64,000 bases of DNA, taken from NCBI RefSeq assembly GCF_015277895.1, contig NZ_CP063815.1, forward strand, positions 2,914,001-2,978,000, written 5' to 3'. A program made the translations under genes and the position numbers. The notes beneath the pieces are model-generated. The model was given only the letters and a program-made list of their open reading frames with translations, made no database searches and had not been told where the DNA came from. Positions within the stretch are counted from its first letter, which is position 1, and every line of letters starts with the position of its first letter. This stretch comes from Microbacterium abyssi. GTDB lineage: Bacteria > Actinomycetota > Actinomycetes > Actinomycetales > Microbacteriaceae. This document shows, in pieces, positions 41,115 through 49,937 of this stretch.

Positions 41115-42755
41115 GTGATCTCCGACGATGTGACGCCTGCTGCAGGCGCGACGACCCGACGCGCTCGGCGCGCGATCCGTCGTGCGGCCGAGTTGTCGCG
41201 CACGCCGACGCTCCCGTTCAGCGATGCGGACGCCACCACTGTCCTCGAGGCTCCCCTCCCCCGACCCGCGGAATCCGCGCCCGAGCAGGTGGATGTAGCA
41301 CCCGATGCTCTCGATGAGGCACCGGCGGCCGACCTGCCGCCCCTGCGCGCCGAGGACTCTGATCCCGTCGAGGAGAGCGCGGCCGAACGCCTCGTGGAGT
41401 GGGCGGGCCCGTCGCGCCCGGCGACCGCGCTGAGCTGGCTCGCGACGACCGATGTCGCGGAATCCAGCCGCCCTGCCGATCTCAATGCGATAACGATGGA
41501 CGGCCCGGTCACGGATCTGCTCGCGGATGCGAAGCTGCGACCCGCACTCCTGCACGGTCGATGGCTGGTTCCGCTGGGAACCCTCGCCACCTGTGCCATC
41601 GCGTACAGCGCGAGCATGCTGGTGTGGCCGCTGCACGAAGTGCCGCCGATGGTGCAGCCCGTCGAGTTCGCGACCGTGGCATCCGCGCCCGCCGAGATCG
41701 TGTGGCCGTCGGCGGGCAGCGCCGGTCTGAGCATGGCAGGCGTCTCGTCCGCGGCATCCGCCACGCAGGCTGTGTCGATCGCCAGCGTGACGAAGGTGGT
41801 CAGCAGCCTGATGGTGCTCGATCAGATGCCGCTGCAAGTCGGCGAGCAGGGGCCCGAATTCGCCTTCGACTACGGCGACACCCTGGAGTACTGGGATTAC
41901 CGCAGTGCCAACCAGTCCGCGCTCGACGTTCCCGTCGACGGCGTGCTGACGGAGTACCAGCTGCTGCAGGGCACGCTGATGGGGTCGGCGAACAACTACA
42001 TCGACCGGCTCGCACGAGAGATCTGGGGTTCGGACCAGCAGTTCGCCCAGGCCGCCGAGTCGTGGCTCGCCGAACGCGGCCTCGACGACATCACGGTCGT
42101 GACGCCATCGGGCTTCGACGAGGGCAACATCGCCACCCCGGAGGCGCTGCTGCGCCTCGGCGAACGCGCCATGCAGAATCCCGTGTTCGCGGAGATCGTC
42201 GGCACGGTCAGCGCTGAGATCCCGGGAGCGGGGCTGGTCGAGAACACCAACGGGATGCTGGCAGATCCCGGCGTCGTCGGCATCAAGACCGGTACGCTCG
42301 TCGGCTGGAATCTGCTCACCGCGAAGGACGTCACGGTCGGCGACACCACCGTGCACCTCTACGCATCGGTGCTGAACCAGAGCGACGACGCGGAGCGGCT
42401 CGCCGTGACGCGTTCGCTGTTCGATCAGGCCGAGGCTGCGCTGGCGACGATCTCTCCCGCTCTGCCCTCTGGCACCGTGGTCGGCGAGATCAGCACCCCG
42501 TGGGGCACGAGCGTCGACATCGTCTCGGATGAGGATGCGACCGTGGTGCTGTGGGACGGCACCACCGCGACCGCCGCTGCCACGTTCGATCTGGGCGACC
42601 AGCGCGCAGACGGCGAGGACGTCGGCACGGTCACGGTGACGGGCCCCGTGGACCAGGCGACCGTCGACGCGTCGCTGGCGGAGGAGATCGCGGGCCCGAG
42701 CCCCTGGTGGCGCCTGACGCACCCGCTGGAGCTGCTCGGCCTCAGCTCGAAGTGA
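41115..42755 (+). CDS. D-alanyl-D-alanine carboxypeptidase-like protein (peptidase S11)
   Basis: A 546-residue protein. A long cytoplasmic N-terminal region (about 150 residues, acidic and Pro/Ala-rich) precedes one membrane helix near 155-175. The outer domain has the penicillin-binding triad: SVTK with Ser224 and Lys227, SAN at 291-293, and KTG at 391-393. It should trim peptidoglycan stem peptides outside the membrane. The cytoplasmic extension is unusual for this class and may bind a partner or be phosphorylated. The GTG start appears leaderless. A strong terminator follows. Confidence 0.85.
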   Translation: MISDDVTPAAGATTRRARRAIRRAAELSRTPTLPFSDADATTVLEAPLPRPAESAPEQVDVAPDALDEAPAADLPPLRAEDSDPVEESAAERLVEWAGPSRPATALSWLATTDVAESSRPADLNAITMDGPVTDLLADAKLRPALLHGRWLVPLGTLATCAIAYSASMLVWPLHEVPPMVQPVEFATVASAPAEIVWPSAGSAGLSMAGVSSAASATQAVSIASVTKVVSSLMVLDQMPLQVGEQGPEFAFDYGDTLEYWDYRSANQSALDVPVDGVLTEYQLLQGTLMGSANNYIDRLAREIWGSDQQFAQAAESWLAERGLDDITVVTPSGFDEGNIATPEALLRLGERAMQNPVFAEIVGTVSAEIPGAGLVENTNGMLADPGVVGIKTGTLVGWNLLTAKDVTVGDTTVHLYASVLNQSDDAERLAVTRSLFDQAEAALATISPALPSGTVVGEISTPWGTSVDIVSDEDATVVLWDGTTATAAATFDLGDQRADGEDVGTVTVTGPVDQATVDASLAEEIAGPSPWWRLTHPLELLGLSSK

Positions 42756-42801
42756 CGTGAACGGGGTGGACGGTCGCGTCGCGCCGCCCACCCCGTTCAC
42801 G
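42756..42801. terminator. Bidirectional terminator
   Basis: A perfect 14-bp stem: CGTGAACGGGGTGG (42756-42769) with CCACCCCGTTCACG (42788-42801). It lies between the convergent S11 peptidase and ABC exporter genes; there is no T tract. Confidence 0.75.
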
Positions 42802-42805
42802 TGCG

Positions 42806-44953
42806 TCACCGCTCGGCGGGCTCGTCCACCGTCTCGGTCGCCTCGGCCTCACCAGACGCGACGACGGGAACCGCGTCGGTCATGGCCTCTTCGGCATCTA
42901 TATCGGTCGCAGCCTGCTCGAACTGCGACTGGTACAGCCGCCAATAGGCGCCCTGCGCCGCGATGAGCTCGTCATGCGAGCCCTTCTCGACGATGTCGCC
43001 GTGCTCCATCACGAGGATGAGGTCGGCATCGCGGATCGTGGAGAGGCGGTGCGCGATCACGAACGACGTACGGCCCTTGCGGAGCGCCGCCATCGCGTGC
43101 TGCAGCAGCAGCTCGGTGCGGGTGTCGACCGCGCTCGTCGCCTCGTCGAGGATCAGGATCGACGGCTGCGACACGAACGCGCGGGCGATCGTGATGAGCT
43201 GGCGTTCACCGGCGGACACGTTCGAGGCGTCCTCGTCGAGAACCGTCTCGTACCCCTCGGGAAGGGCGTGCACGAATCGGTCGACGTACGTCGCCGTAGC
43301 CGCTTCGATGACCTCTTCATCGGTCGCGGTGGAGCGTCCGTAGCGGATGTTCTCGAGGATCGATCCTGCGAACAGCCACGGGTCCTGCAGCACCATGCCG
43401 GTGCGTGAGCGCAGCTCGGAGCGGGTGACGCCGGCGATGTCCTGTCCGTCGATGAGGATGCGGCCGGAGCTCAGCTCGTAGAACCGCATGATCAGGTTGA
43501 CCAGGGTGGTCTTCCCCGCCCCCGTCGGTCCGACGATCGCGACGGTCTGCCCAGGCTCGACCCGGAACGACAGGTCCCGGATCAGCGGGCGATCCGGCGT
43601 GTACGAGAACGACACGTCCTGGAACTCGATGACGCCGCGGCCTTCGACTGCGGGATCGGGCAGTGAAGCGGCATCCTGGGCGTCGGCCTCCTCCTCATCG
43701 GCGTCGAGGAAGTCGAACACGCGCTCGGCCGAGGCCGTACCGGACTGCACGACCGCCGCCATGCCGCCCAGCTCGGACAGCGGCTGCGTGAACTGCTGCG
43801 AGTACTGGATGAACGCCTGCACGTCGCCCAGGCGGAGCTGCCCGCTGGCGACCATGAGCCCGCCGAGCACCGCGATGCCGACGAAGGTCAGGCTGCCGAC
43901 GAAGGTCATGGCCGGCATGATGATGCCCGACAGGAACTGCGCCTTGAAGCTCGCCTGGTACAGCTCCTCGTTCTCGGCCTGGAAGCTCTCGAGAGCCTCC
44001 TGCTCGCGACCGAAGACCTTGACCAGCGCGTGACCGGAGAAGGACTCCTCGACGCGGGCGTTCAGACGTCCGACCTTGCGCCACTGGCTGCCGAAGGCCT
44101 TCTGCGAACGCGGGCCGATGACGCCGAAGATGACGCCCATCAGCGGCAGTGCGACGAGCGCGACCAGTGCCAGCTGCCACGAGATCGAGAACATCATGAT
44201 CAGCACGCCGATCACGGTCAGGACCGACGTCAGCGCACCGGACAGCGACTGCTGCATGGTCTGCGTGATGTTGTCGATGTCGTTCGTGACGCGGGAGATC
44301 AGCTCACCGCGCTGCACCTTGTCGAAGTAGGACAGTGGCAGCCGGTTGATCTTCGCCTCGACGGATTCGCGCAGGCGCCACATCGTGCGCACCATGATCA
44401 CGTTGATCACGTACCCCTGCAGCCAGCTGAGGAGGGCGGCGACCACGTAGATCGCCAGCACGGCGATGATCACCCAGCGCAACCGGTCGAAGTCGATGCC
44501 GGCCCCGACCTGGAAGCTGTCGAACGCGGCGACCATGTTGGCGAAGTCGTCCTCGCCCTGCGATCGCAGCATCTCGACGACCTGCTCCTGCGTCGTGCCG
44601 GCCGGTACGCCGTTGTCGCCGAGCATCTTGGAGATGTAGCCCTCGTAGATGAGGTTGGTGGCCTCGCCGAGCACCTTCGGGGCGGCGACGGTCAGCACGA
44701 CGCCGATCGCTCCGAAGAACGACACCAGCACGAACCAGAGTGCGGAGGGCTTGAGCAGCCCGATCATCCGCCCGAAGCTCCTGCCGAAGTTGTCGGCCTT
44801 GCCGGGGGCTACGGCATCCCAGTCGCCGGAGTTCTGACGTGCTTGCTCGGCGAGCTCCGCCTCGTACTGCTCGTCGGGGGTCAGCGTCGCGGTCGGGCCG
44901 ACCTTCGTGTCGATGGGAGCCCCTTCGACGGGCTCGGGAAGCGACGTGCTCAT
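42806..44953 (-). CDS. ABC exporter subunit with canonical ATPase site
   Basis: A 715-residue half-transporter: cytoplasmic N terminus (about 65 residues), six membrane helices (about 70-400), then an ATPase with Walker A VGPTGAGKTT, signature VSAGERQL, Walker B ILILDEATSAVD and switch VIAHRLST. An extra hydrophilic loop (about residues 105-140) lies between the first two helices, and a Glu/Thr-rich tail follows the ATPase. It pairs with the upstream gene, which it overlaps by 4 bases (ATGA). Family members export drugs, lipids or peptides; the substrate is unknown. Confidence 0.9.
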   Translation of the reverse strand: MSTSLPEPVEGAPIDTKVGPTATLTPDEQYEAELAEQARQNSGDWDAVAPGKADNFGRSFGRMIGLLKPSALWFVLVSFFGAIGVVLTVAAPKVLGEATNLIYEGYISKMLGDNGVPAGTTQEQVVEMLRSQGEDDFANMVAAFDSFQVGAGIDFDRLRWVIIAVLAIYVVAALLSWLQGYVINVIMVRTMWRLRESVEAKINRLPLSYFDKVQRGELISRVTNDIDNITQTMQQSLSGALTSVLTVIGVLIMMFSISWQLALVALVALPLMGVIFGVIGPRSQKAFGSQWRKVGRLNARVEESFSGHALVKVFGREQEALESFQAENEELYQASFKAQFLSGIIMPAMTFVGSLTFVGIAVLGGLMVASGQLRLGDVQAFIQYSQQFTQPLSELGGMAAVVQSGTASAERVFDFLDADEEEADAQDAASLPDPAVEGRGVIEFQDVSFSYTPDRPLIRDLSFRVEPGQTVAIVGPTGAGKTTLVNLIMRFYELSSGRILIDGQDIAGVTRSELRSRTGMVLQDPWLFAGSILENIRYGRSTATDEEVIEAATATYVDRFVHALPEGYETVLDEDASNVSAGERQLITIARAFVSQPSILILDEATSAVDTRTELLLQHAMAALRKGRTSFVIAHRLSTIRDADLILVMEHGDIVEKGSHDELIAAQGAYWRLYQSQFEQAATDIDAEEAMTDAVPVVASGEAEATETVDEPAER

Positions 44954-46677
44954 GCGTCCACCCCCAGCTGCGACTCGACGATCTCGCGGTAGGTGTCGTT
45001 GCTGGCGACGAGTTCCTCGTGCGTTCCGACGCCGACCATCTCTCCTCCTTCGAGGACGACGATGCGATCGGCGTCCGTGATGGTTGACACGCGCTGGGCG
45101 ACGACGATCTTCGTCACCTGCGGCAGTTCTCGCCACAGCGCTTGCCGCAACCTCGCGTCCGTGGTCAGGTCGAGCGCCGAGAACGAATCGTCGAAGACGA
45201 GGATCTGCGGCTGGTGCACCAGGGCACGGGCGATCGCGAGACGCTGACGCTGACCGCCCGACACGTTCGTGCCGCCCTGTGCGATGCGGGACTCGAGCCC
45301 CTCGGGCATCTCGGAGACGAAGTCCTTCGCCTGCGCGATCTCGAGCGCATGCCAGAGTTCCTCATCTGTGGCATCCGAACGGCCGTACCGGAGGTTCGAG
45401 GCGATCGTCCCGGTGAACAGGAACGGACGCTGCGGCACCAGGCCGATCGTCTTCCACAGCGCGTCCATGTCGGCTTCGCGCACGTCTACGCCGCCGACCC
45501 GAACGGCACCGCCGGTGACGTCGAACAGGCGGGGCACGAGCGAGACCAGGGTCGTCTTCCCGGCACCGGTCGACCCGACGATCGCGACGGTCTCGCCGCG
45601 CTCCGCGCCGAACGAGATGTTCTGCAGCACGGGTGCATCGGCTCCCGGATAAGTGAACTCGACGTTCTCGAACATGACCGTTCCGGGAACGGGGAAGTCC
45701 GTGGCACCGTCCTCAGGGCGCTCGAGGGTCGACTCCGCGTCGAGGACCTCACCGACGCGCTCCGCGGAGACCGCGGCGCGGGGGATCATGATCGCCATGA
45801 AGCTGGCCATGATCACGCCGCCCATGATCTGGCCGATGTACTGCATGAAGGCGAACAGCGTTCCCACCTCGACGTTGCCGTTCTGGACCTCGAGGCCGCC
45901 GAACCAGATGACACCGACGACGGTGACGTTGAGGATCAGCATGAACAGCGGGAACAGCAGTACGAACAGCGAGCCGATGTTGCGGCCGAGGATCATGAGG
46001 TCGGTGTTCGCCTCGCGGAACCGCTCCTCCTCCACGCGCTCTCGGACGAACGCACGGACGACGCGCACCCCGGTGAGCTGTTCGCGCATGACGCGGTTGA
46101 TCTGATCGAGCTTGCCCTGGTTGCGCCGGAACAGCGGCACCATGCGCCCGATCACGAGTACCGCCGCGATGAGCAGGACGGGGACCGAGACGCCGATCAG
46201 CCAGCTGAGCCCGACGTCCTGCTGCACGGCCATGATGATGCCGCCGATGGCCAGCATCGGGGCCATGACGAACATCGTCGCGCCCATCATCGCCAGCATC
46301 TGCACCTGCTGCACGTCGTTGGTGTTGCGGGTGATGAGCGATCCGGCGCCGAACTGCGAGACCTCTCTCTCAGAGAAGCCGCTGACCCGCGCGAACACGT
46401 CGGAGCGGATGTCGCGCCCCACGCTCATGGCGGCTTTGGCGGCGAAGTAGGTCGCGATCACGGAGCTGACGATCTGGCCGAGGGAGACGACCAGCATCCA
46501 GACGCCGGTGCGCCAGATGTAACCGGTGTCGGCGGTGGCGACGCCCTCGTTGATGATGTCGGCGTTCAGCCGCGGGAGGTACAGCGCGGCCAGCGCGCTG
46601 ATGAACTGGAACACGAGCACGCCGACCAGCAGCGGCCAATATCTGGAGAGGTAGCGGAAGAGGAGTTTTCCGAGCAT
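44950..46677 (-). CDS. ABC exporter subunit with degenerate ATPase site
   Basis: A 575-residue half-transporter: six membrane helices (about 15-300) and an ATPase with Walker A VGSTGAGKTT and signature VSGGQRQRLAIA. Walker B is LVFDDSFSALD (Asp in place of the catalytic Glu) and the switch is VVAQRVST (Gln in place of His). This is the pattern of the non-hydrolysing partner in heterodimeric exporters such as TM287/288 and LmrCD. ATG 46677 has an AAAGGA box. Confidence 0.9.
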   Translation of the reverse strand: MLGKLLFRYLSRYWPLLVGVLVFQFISALAALYLPRLNADIINEGVATADTGYIWRTGVWMLVVSLGQIVSSVIATYFAAKAAMSVGRDIRSDVFARVSGFSEREVSQFGAGSLITRNTNDVQQVQMLAMMGATMFVMAPMLAIGGIIMAVQQDVGLSWLIGVSVPVLLIAAVLVIGRMVPLFRRNQGKLDQINRVMREQLTGVRVVRAFVRERVEEERFREANTDLMILGRNIGSLFVLLFPLFMLILNVTVVGVIWFGGLEVQNGNVEVGTLFAFMQYIGQIMGGVIMASFMAIMIPRAAVSAERVGEVLDAESTLERPEDGATDFPVPGTVMFENVEFTYPGADAPVLQNISFGAERGETVAIVGSTGAGKTTLVSLVPRLFDVTGGAVRVGGVDVREADMDALWKTIGLVPQRPFLFTGTIASNLRYGRSDATDEELWHALEIAQAKDFVSEMPEGLESRIAQGGTNVSGGQRQRLAIARALVHQPQILVFDDSFSALDLTTDARLRQALWRELPQVTKIVVAQRVSTITDADRIVVLEGGEMVGVGTHEELVASNDTYREIVESQLGVDA

Positions 46678-46759
46678 GGTGGGTCCTTTTGGGGAGCGGG
46701 CCGAATGGGCCACCAGATAGCGTGCCACGCCCCACGGACATTGCACATCCCTGATCCGC

Positions 46760-46765
46760 ATTATC
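46760..46765 (-). promoter_or_regulatory. Possible -10 of the ABC exporter operon
   Basis: GATAAT on the minus strand in the 158-base gap upstream of the exporter pair. No convincing -35 is seen. Confidence 0.35.
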
Positions 46766-46835
46766 CGCTCAGGGCGAACGAGTCGCTGAAGACAGCGGTT
46801 TTCTCGCCCGGGTCCAGAAAAGGAAGCCGCGGGAT

Positions 46836-47897
46836 TCAGTCGAACAGCGGCACGTCGGGCACATATGCGCGGGCATCGGCGCCGGCGTCCTCGGCGAGCT
46901 GCGAGATCGTCGCCGGCTGCCACTTCGGCGAGCGGTCCTTGTCGACCAACTGGGCGCGGATCCCCTCGACGAGGTCCGGATGCCGCCGCACGAACCACAT
47001 CACGCGCCGGTACTCTCCGACCAGCGCCTCGCGCAGGTCCCCCTCGCGTGCTTCGCGGACCGCGTCGAGCGTGACCGCGAGGCCCGTCGGCGAGAGCTCC
47101 GAGAGCATGGCGGCCGTGGCGGATGCCGACACCTCCGTACGCACGGAGAGCCGCTGTGCGATCTCGGTGACGGTGCCGGCCGAGAATACCTCGTCGATCC
47201 ACGCGCGCTCGGCGGAGAGCCCAGATCGTTCGGGGGTCTCGTCGAACAGCAGCACCAGTTCCGACGGACTGGTCGGATCGGCCCGCTTGCCCAGCGCCTC
47301 GCGGAGCTCTCCCAGGTGCTGCGAGGGCACGTAGTGGTCGGCGAACCCGGCGTACACGGCATCCGCCGCCGACATCGTGCCGCCCGTGAGCCCGAGGTAC
47401 TCGCCTATCCGGCCAGGCGCCCGGCCCAGCAGGTACGTGCCGCCGACATCGGGGGTGAATCCGATCCGCGTCTCCGGCATCGCCAGCCGGCTGCGCTCGG
47501 TGACCACGCGGATGTCGGCGTGACCTGCGACGCCGATCCCGCCGCCCATCGTGATGCCGTCCGCGATCGCGACGACCGTCTTCGGATAGTCGGCGATCAT
47601 CAGGTTGAGCGCGTACTCAGCGCGGAAGAACTCGGATGCGCCCTGCGCATCGCCCCCTACGATCTGGTCGTACAGCGCACGCACGTCGCCGCCGGCGCAC
47701 AGCCCGCGCTCTCCCTCCCCGTCGATGAGGACGATGTCGATGTCGGTGTCGTCGCGCCACGCGTCCAGCGCCGCGGTCGCCTGCCGGATCATGTCGAGGT
47801 CGAGCGCATTGATCGCCTTCGGCCGGTTGAGGGTGAGTCGGCCGAGGGCTCCTTCTGTGCGAACGAGAACAGTCGGGGCCGCATCGATGTCAGTCAC
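46836..47897 (-). CDS. Enoyl-CoA hydratase/isomerase family, probable 3-hydroxyisobutyryl-CoA hydrolase
   Basis: A 353-residue crotonase-fold protein. CAGGDVRALYD and ITMGGGIGV form the oxyanion region, and MPETRIGFTPDVGGTYLL with EYLGLTG and ADHYVP is characteristic of HIBYL-CoA hydrolases, which act in valine breakdown. The length also fits that group and exceeds that of simple enoyl-CoA hydratases. GTG 47897 is used; GTG 47906 is an alternative with a weak GGCGGA box. It is divergent from the ABC ATPase gene. Confidence 0.82.
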   Translation of the reverse strand: MTDIDAAPTVLVRTEGALGRLTLNRPKAINALDLDMIRQATAALDAWRDDTDIDIVLIDGEGERGLCAGGDVRALYDQIVGGDAQGASEFFRAEYALNLMIADYPKTVVAIADGITMGGGIGVAGHADIRVVTERSRLAMPETRIGFTPDVGGTYLLGRAPGRIGEYLGLTGGTMSAADAVYAGFADHYVPSQHLGELREALGKRADPTSPSELVLLFDETPERSGLSAERAWIDEVFSAGTVTEIAQRLSVRTEVSASATAAMLSELSPTGLAVTLDAVREAREGDLREALVGEYRRVMWFVRRHPDLVEGIRAQLVDKDRSPKWQPATISQLAEDAGADARAYVPDVPLFD

Positions 47898-48006
47898 GGA
47901 TGCCACGTTACATCCGCCTGTTCTGGACTTTATGCGTGCGGCCGATGCGAGATTCTGCGGCTTTTCCGGCAAGATGGGGAGAACGCCCATGCAGGAAAGG
48001 CACCGG

Positions 48007-49395
48007 ATGGCAGACGGACAGCTGATCGAGTTCGACCACGCGACCAAGCGCTTCGGCGCCGTCGCGGCAGTGTCGGACTTCTCCGCGCGCGTCAATCCTG
48101 GCGTGGTGACCGGATTCCTCGGCCCGAACGGAGCCGGCAAGACCACCACGCTGCGCATGCTGCTCGGGCTGGAGCGCCCGACGAGCGGTACGGCCACGAT
48201 CGGCGGCAGCCGCTACGCCGAGCTGCGCAGTCCTGCGCGTGTGATCGGCGCGATGATGGAGGATCCCGGCTTCCGCCCTCGTCGCTCGGTCGAGCGTCAT
48301 CTGATCACCGCGGCCAAGGCGGGCGGCATCCCGCTGTCGCGCGTGGGCGAGCTGCTCTCGTTCGTCGGCCTCGGGAACGACGCCGATACCCGGATCGCCG
48401 CGCTCTCGCTGGGGATGCGTCAGCGTCTGAGCGCCGCCACGGCGCTGCTCGGCGACCCCGGTGTGCTCGTCCTGGACGAGCCGGCCAACGGTCTCGACCC
48501 CGAGGGCATCCGTTGGATGCGCACCCTCATCCGCGGCCTCGCCGATGAGGGTCGCACCGTGCTGGTCTCCTCTCACGTGCTCTCGGAGGTCGAGCAGATC
48601 GCCGACGAGATCCTGGTGATCGCGCACGGCGAGCTCAAGTTCGCCGGCACCATGGAAGACCTCGCCGATCCGCAGACCGGTCCGGTCGTGGTGGATGCCG
48701 CGGACCGCAGCGCGCTGTCGGAGTCGCTGAAGGATGCCGGGTACGAGTTCGAGATCCTGCGCTCAGGGCTGACGGTGCGTGGCAGCGACGCCGCGACCAT
48801 CGGCGGCATCACCGCTCGCGCCGGCGTCGCACTGACCACGCTGCAGCAGCGGGGCCCGACTCTCGAAGACGTGTTCCTCGACCTCGTGCACGACCGATAC
48901 GTGAAGCCCGCTCCCCTCACAGACGAGACGGCTCTCTTCGAGCTGCCGGTCGACGCTCCGGAGGACGCCGTAGAGGCCGTCGAGGACGCGGAGCAGGAGC
49001 AGGTGCAGGCCGAAGAGGAGCAGGTCAACGACCCGCAGGAGACCGACGCCTCGGAGGCGGACACCGAGCGGGTCGCCCCGCGAGCCGAAGGCGAGACGAA
49101 ACGCGCTGAGCGAGCGGAGCGAGACGAAGCGTCCTCCTCCGACGAATCCGCCTCCGCCGACGAGCGTCCGCTCCCAGGCATCGCCGATCTGGCCGCAGTT
49201 GCCAGCATGTTCGCCAATCCGGTCACCGATCCCAGCATCGCGGCCGCGGGGATCGAGGCCGCCGAGGCCGAAGAAGCGGAAGAAGCCGACCCCGAGAACT
49301 TCGACGCGACGCGTGTCATCGACGTCGTCCCGTCGTTCGAGGCAGACGCCGATGCGGGCTCAGACGCCGAGAACTCAGACGCCGAGCAGCGCTGA
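48007..49395 (+). CDS. ABC transporter ATP-binding protein with long acidic C-terminal tail
   Basis: A 462-residue protein. Residues 1-235 are a DrrA/BcrA-like ATPase (Walker A GPNGAGKTTT, signature LSLGMRQRLSAA, Walker B VLVLDEPANGLD) followed by a small C-terminal domain to about 305. The last 150 residues are Glu/Asp/Ala-rich, low complexity and not part of the family. Part of this tail (residues 359-375) is encoded by a fragment of the TTTCGTCTCGCT-type dispersed repeat. No permease gene is adjacent, so its partner must be elsewhere. ATG 48007 has an AGGAAAGG box. Confidence 0.85.
   Translation: MADGQLIEFDHATKRFGAVAAVSDFSARVNPGVVTGFLGPNGAGKTTTLRMLLGLERPTSGTATIGGSRYAELRSPARVIGAMMEDPGFRPRRSVERHLITAAKAGGIPLSRVGELLSFVGLGNDADTRIAALSLGMRQRLSAATALLGDPGVLVLDEPANGLDPEGIRWMRTLIRGLADEGRTVLVSSHVLSEVEQIADEILVIAHGELKFAGTMEDLADPQTGPVVVDAADRSALSESLKDAGYEFEILRSGLTVRGSDAATIGGITARAGVALTTLQQRGPTLEDVFLDLVHDRYVKPAPLTDETALFELPVDAPEDAVEAVEDAEQEQVQAEEEQVNDPQETDASEADTERVAPRAEGETKRAERAERDEASSSDESASADERPLPGIADLAAVASMFANPVTDPSIAAAGIEAAEAEEAEEADPENFDATRVIDVVPSFEADADAGSDAENSDAEQR
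49081..49132. repeat. Dispersed repeat fragment inside the ABC ATPase gene (copy 4)
   Basis: GAGACGAAACGCGCTGAGCG and AGCGGAGCGAGACGAAGCG are read in frame as a basic/acidic stretch. A further piece, GGTCAACGACCCGCAG, lies at 49023-49038. Confidence 0.7.
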
Positions 49396-49397
49396 CG

Positions 49398-49847
49398 TCA
49401 GACCGGTCGCGGCCTGATGACCGGGCGCTGACGACCGGTCACGACCGGGACCGGAGCGGTGCCCGCGATCTCGACGACGTCGACCGGCTCCTCCGACACA
49501 TCCAGGCGGAGCGCCTGCGTCAGCGCGAGCCCGTGGCGGGTCGTGAAGATGAGGCGCTGGAACTGCTCGTCGCCCTCGAGGTCGATGACGACGCTCGGAC
49601 GACGCCGACGGATCAGGACGAAATCCGTGGTCGCCGCGGCCTTCCACGTGCCGGCCGCGAGGATGCCGGGGATGTGGGTGCCCGGCCCCGGTACGCCGCG
49701 CAACCAGGTCCATGCGTCATCCGTGAGCTGCACCTTCGTGATCGTCTCACGGGCGACTCGCAGATTCTCGCGGTGAAACGTGGCAGCACGCTCGAGCGGA
49801 GAGAGCACAACCTCAAGCTGTGTCTGGTCCAGGAGCAGGGTCACCAT
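49398..49847 (-). CDS. Conserved hypothetical protein
   Basis: A 149-residue soluble protein with no family I can name. Its beta-rich sequence (KVQLTDDAWTWLRGV, AGTWKAAATTDFVLI, VVIDLEGDEQFQRLIFTT) with a Trp-rich core suggests a PH-like small barrel. No signal peptide or membrane helix is visible. CAGACT lies six bases before the ATG, so it is probably leaderless. It converges on the ABC ATPase gene with a 2-base gap. Confidence 0.65.
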   Translation of the reverse strand: MVTLLLDQTQLEVVLSPLERAATFHRENLRVARETITKVQLTDDAWTWLRGVPGPGTHIPGILAAGTWKAAATTDFVLIRRRRPSVVIDLEGDEQFQRLIFTTRHGLALTQALRLDVSEEPVDVVEIAGTAPVPVVTGRQRPVIRPRPV

Positions 49848-49853
49848 TCGTCC

Positions 49854-49859
49854 AGTCTG
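49854..49859 (-). promoter_or_regulatory. Leaderless-type -10 (CAGACT)
   Basis: The minus strand reads CAGACT, six bases, ATG 49847. The same CAGACT box and spacing occur before chdC and the HhH-GPD gene. Confidence 0.45.
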
Positions 49860-49937
49860 CCAGCGTCCGCCGCGATTCTGTCTGCGACTTCCTCACAGGA
49901 CCACAACGATCCCCTTGTGCGTGTGCGCCAATGCGCG

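Noticed and set aside
45142..47334. A 730-codon plus-strand frame opposite the ABC exporter gene
   Set aside because: Composition is dominated by Asp, Glu, His and Arg, typical of an antisense shadow; the minus-strand gene is a well-formed transporter.
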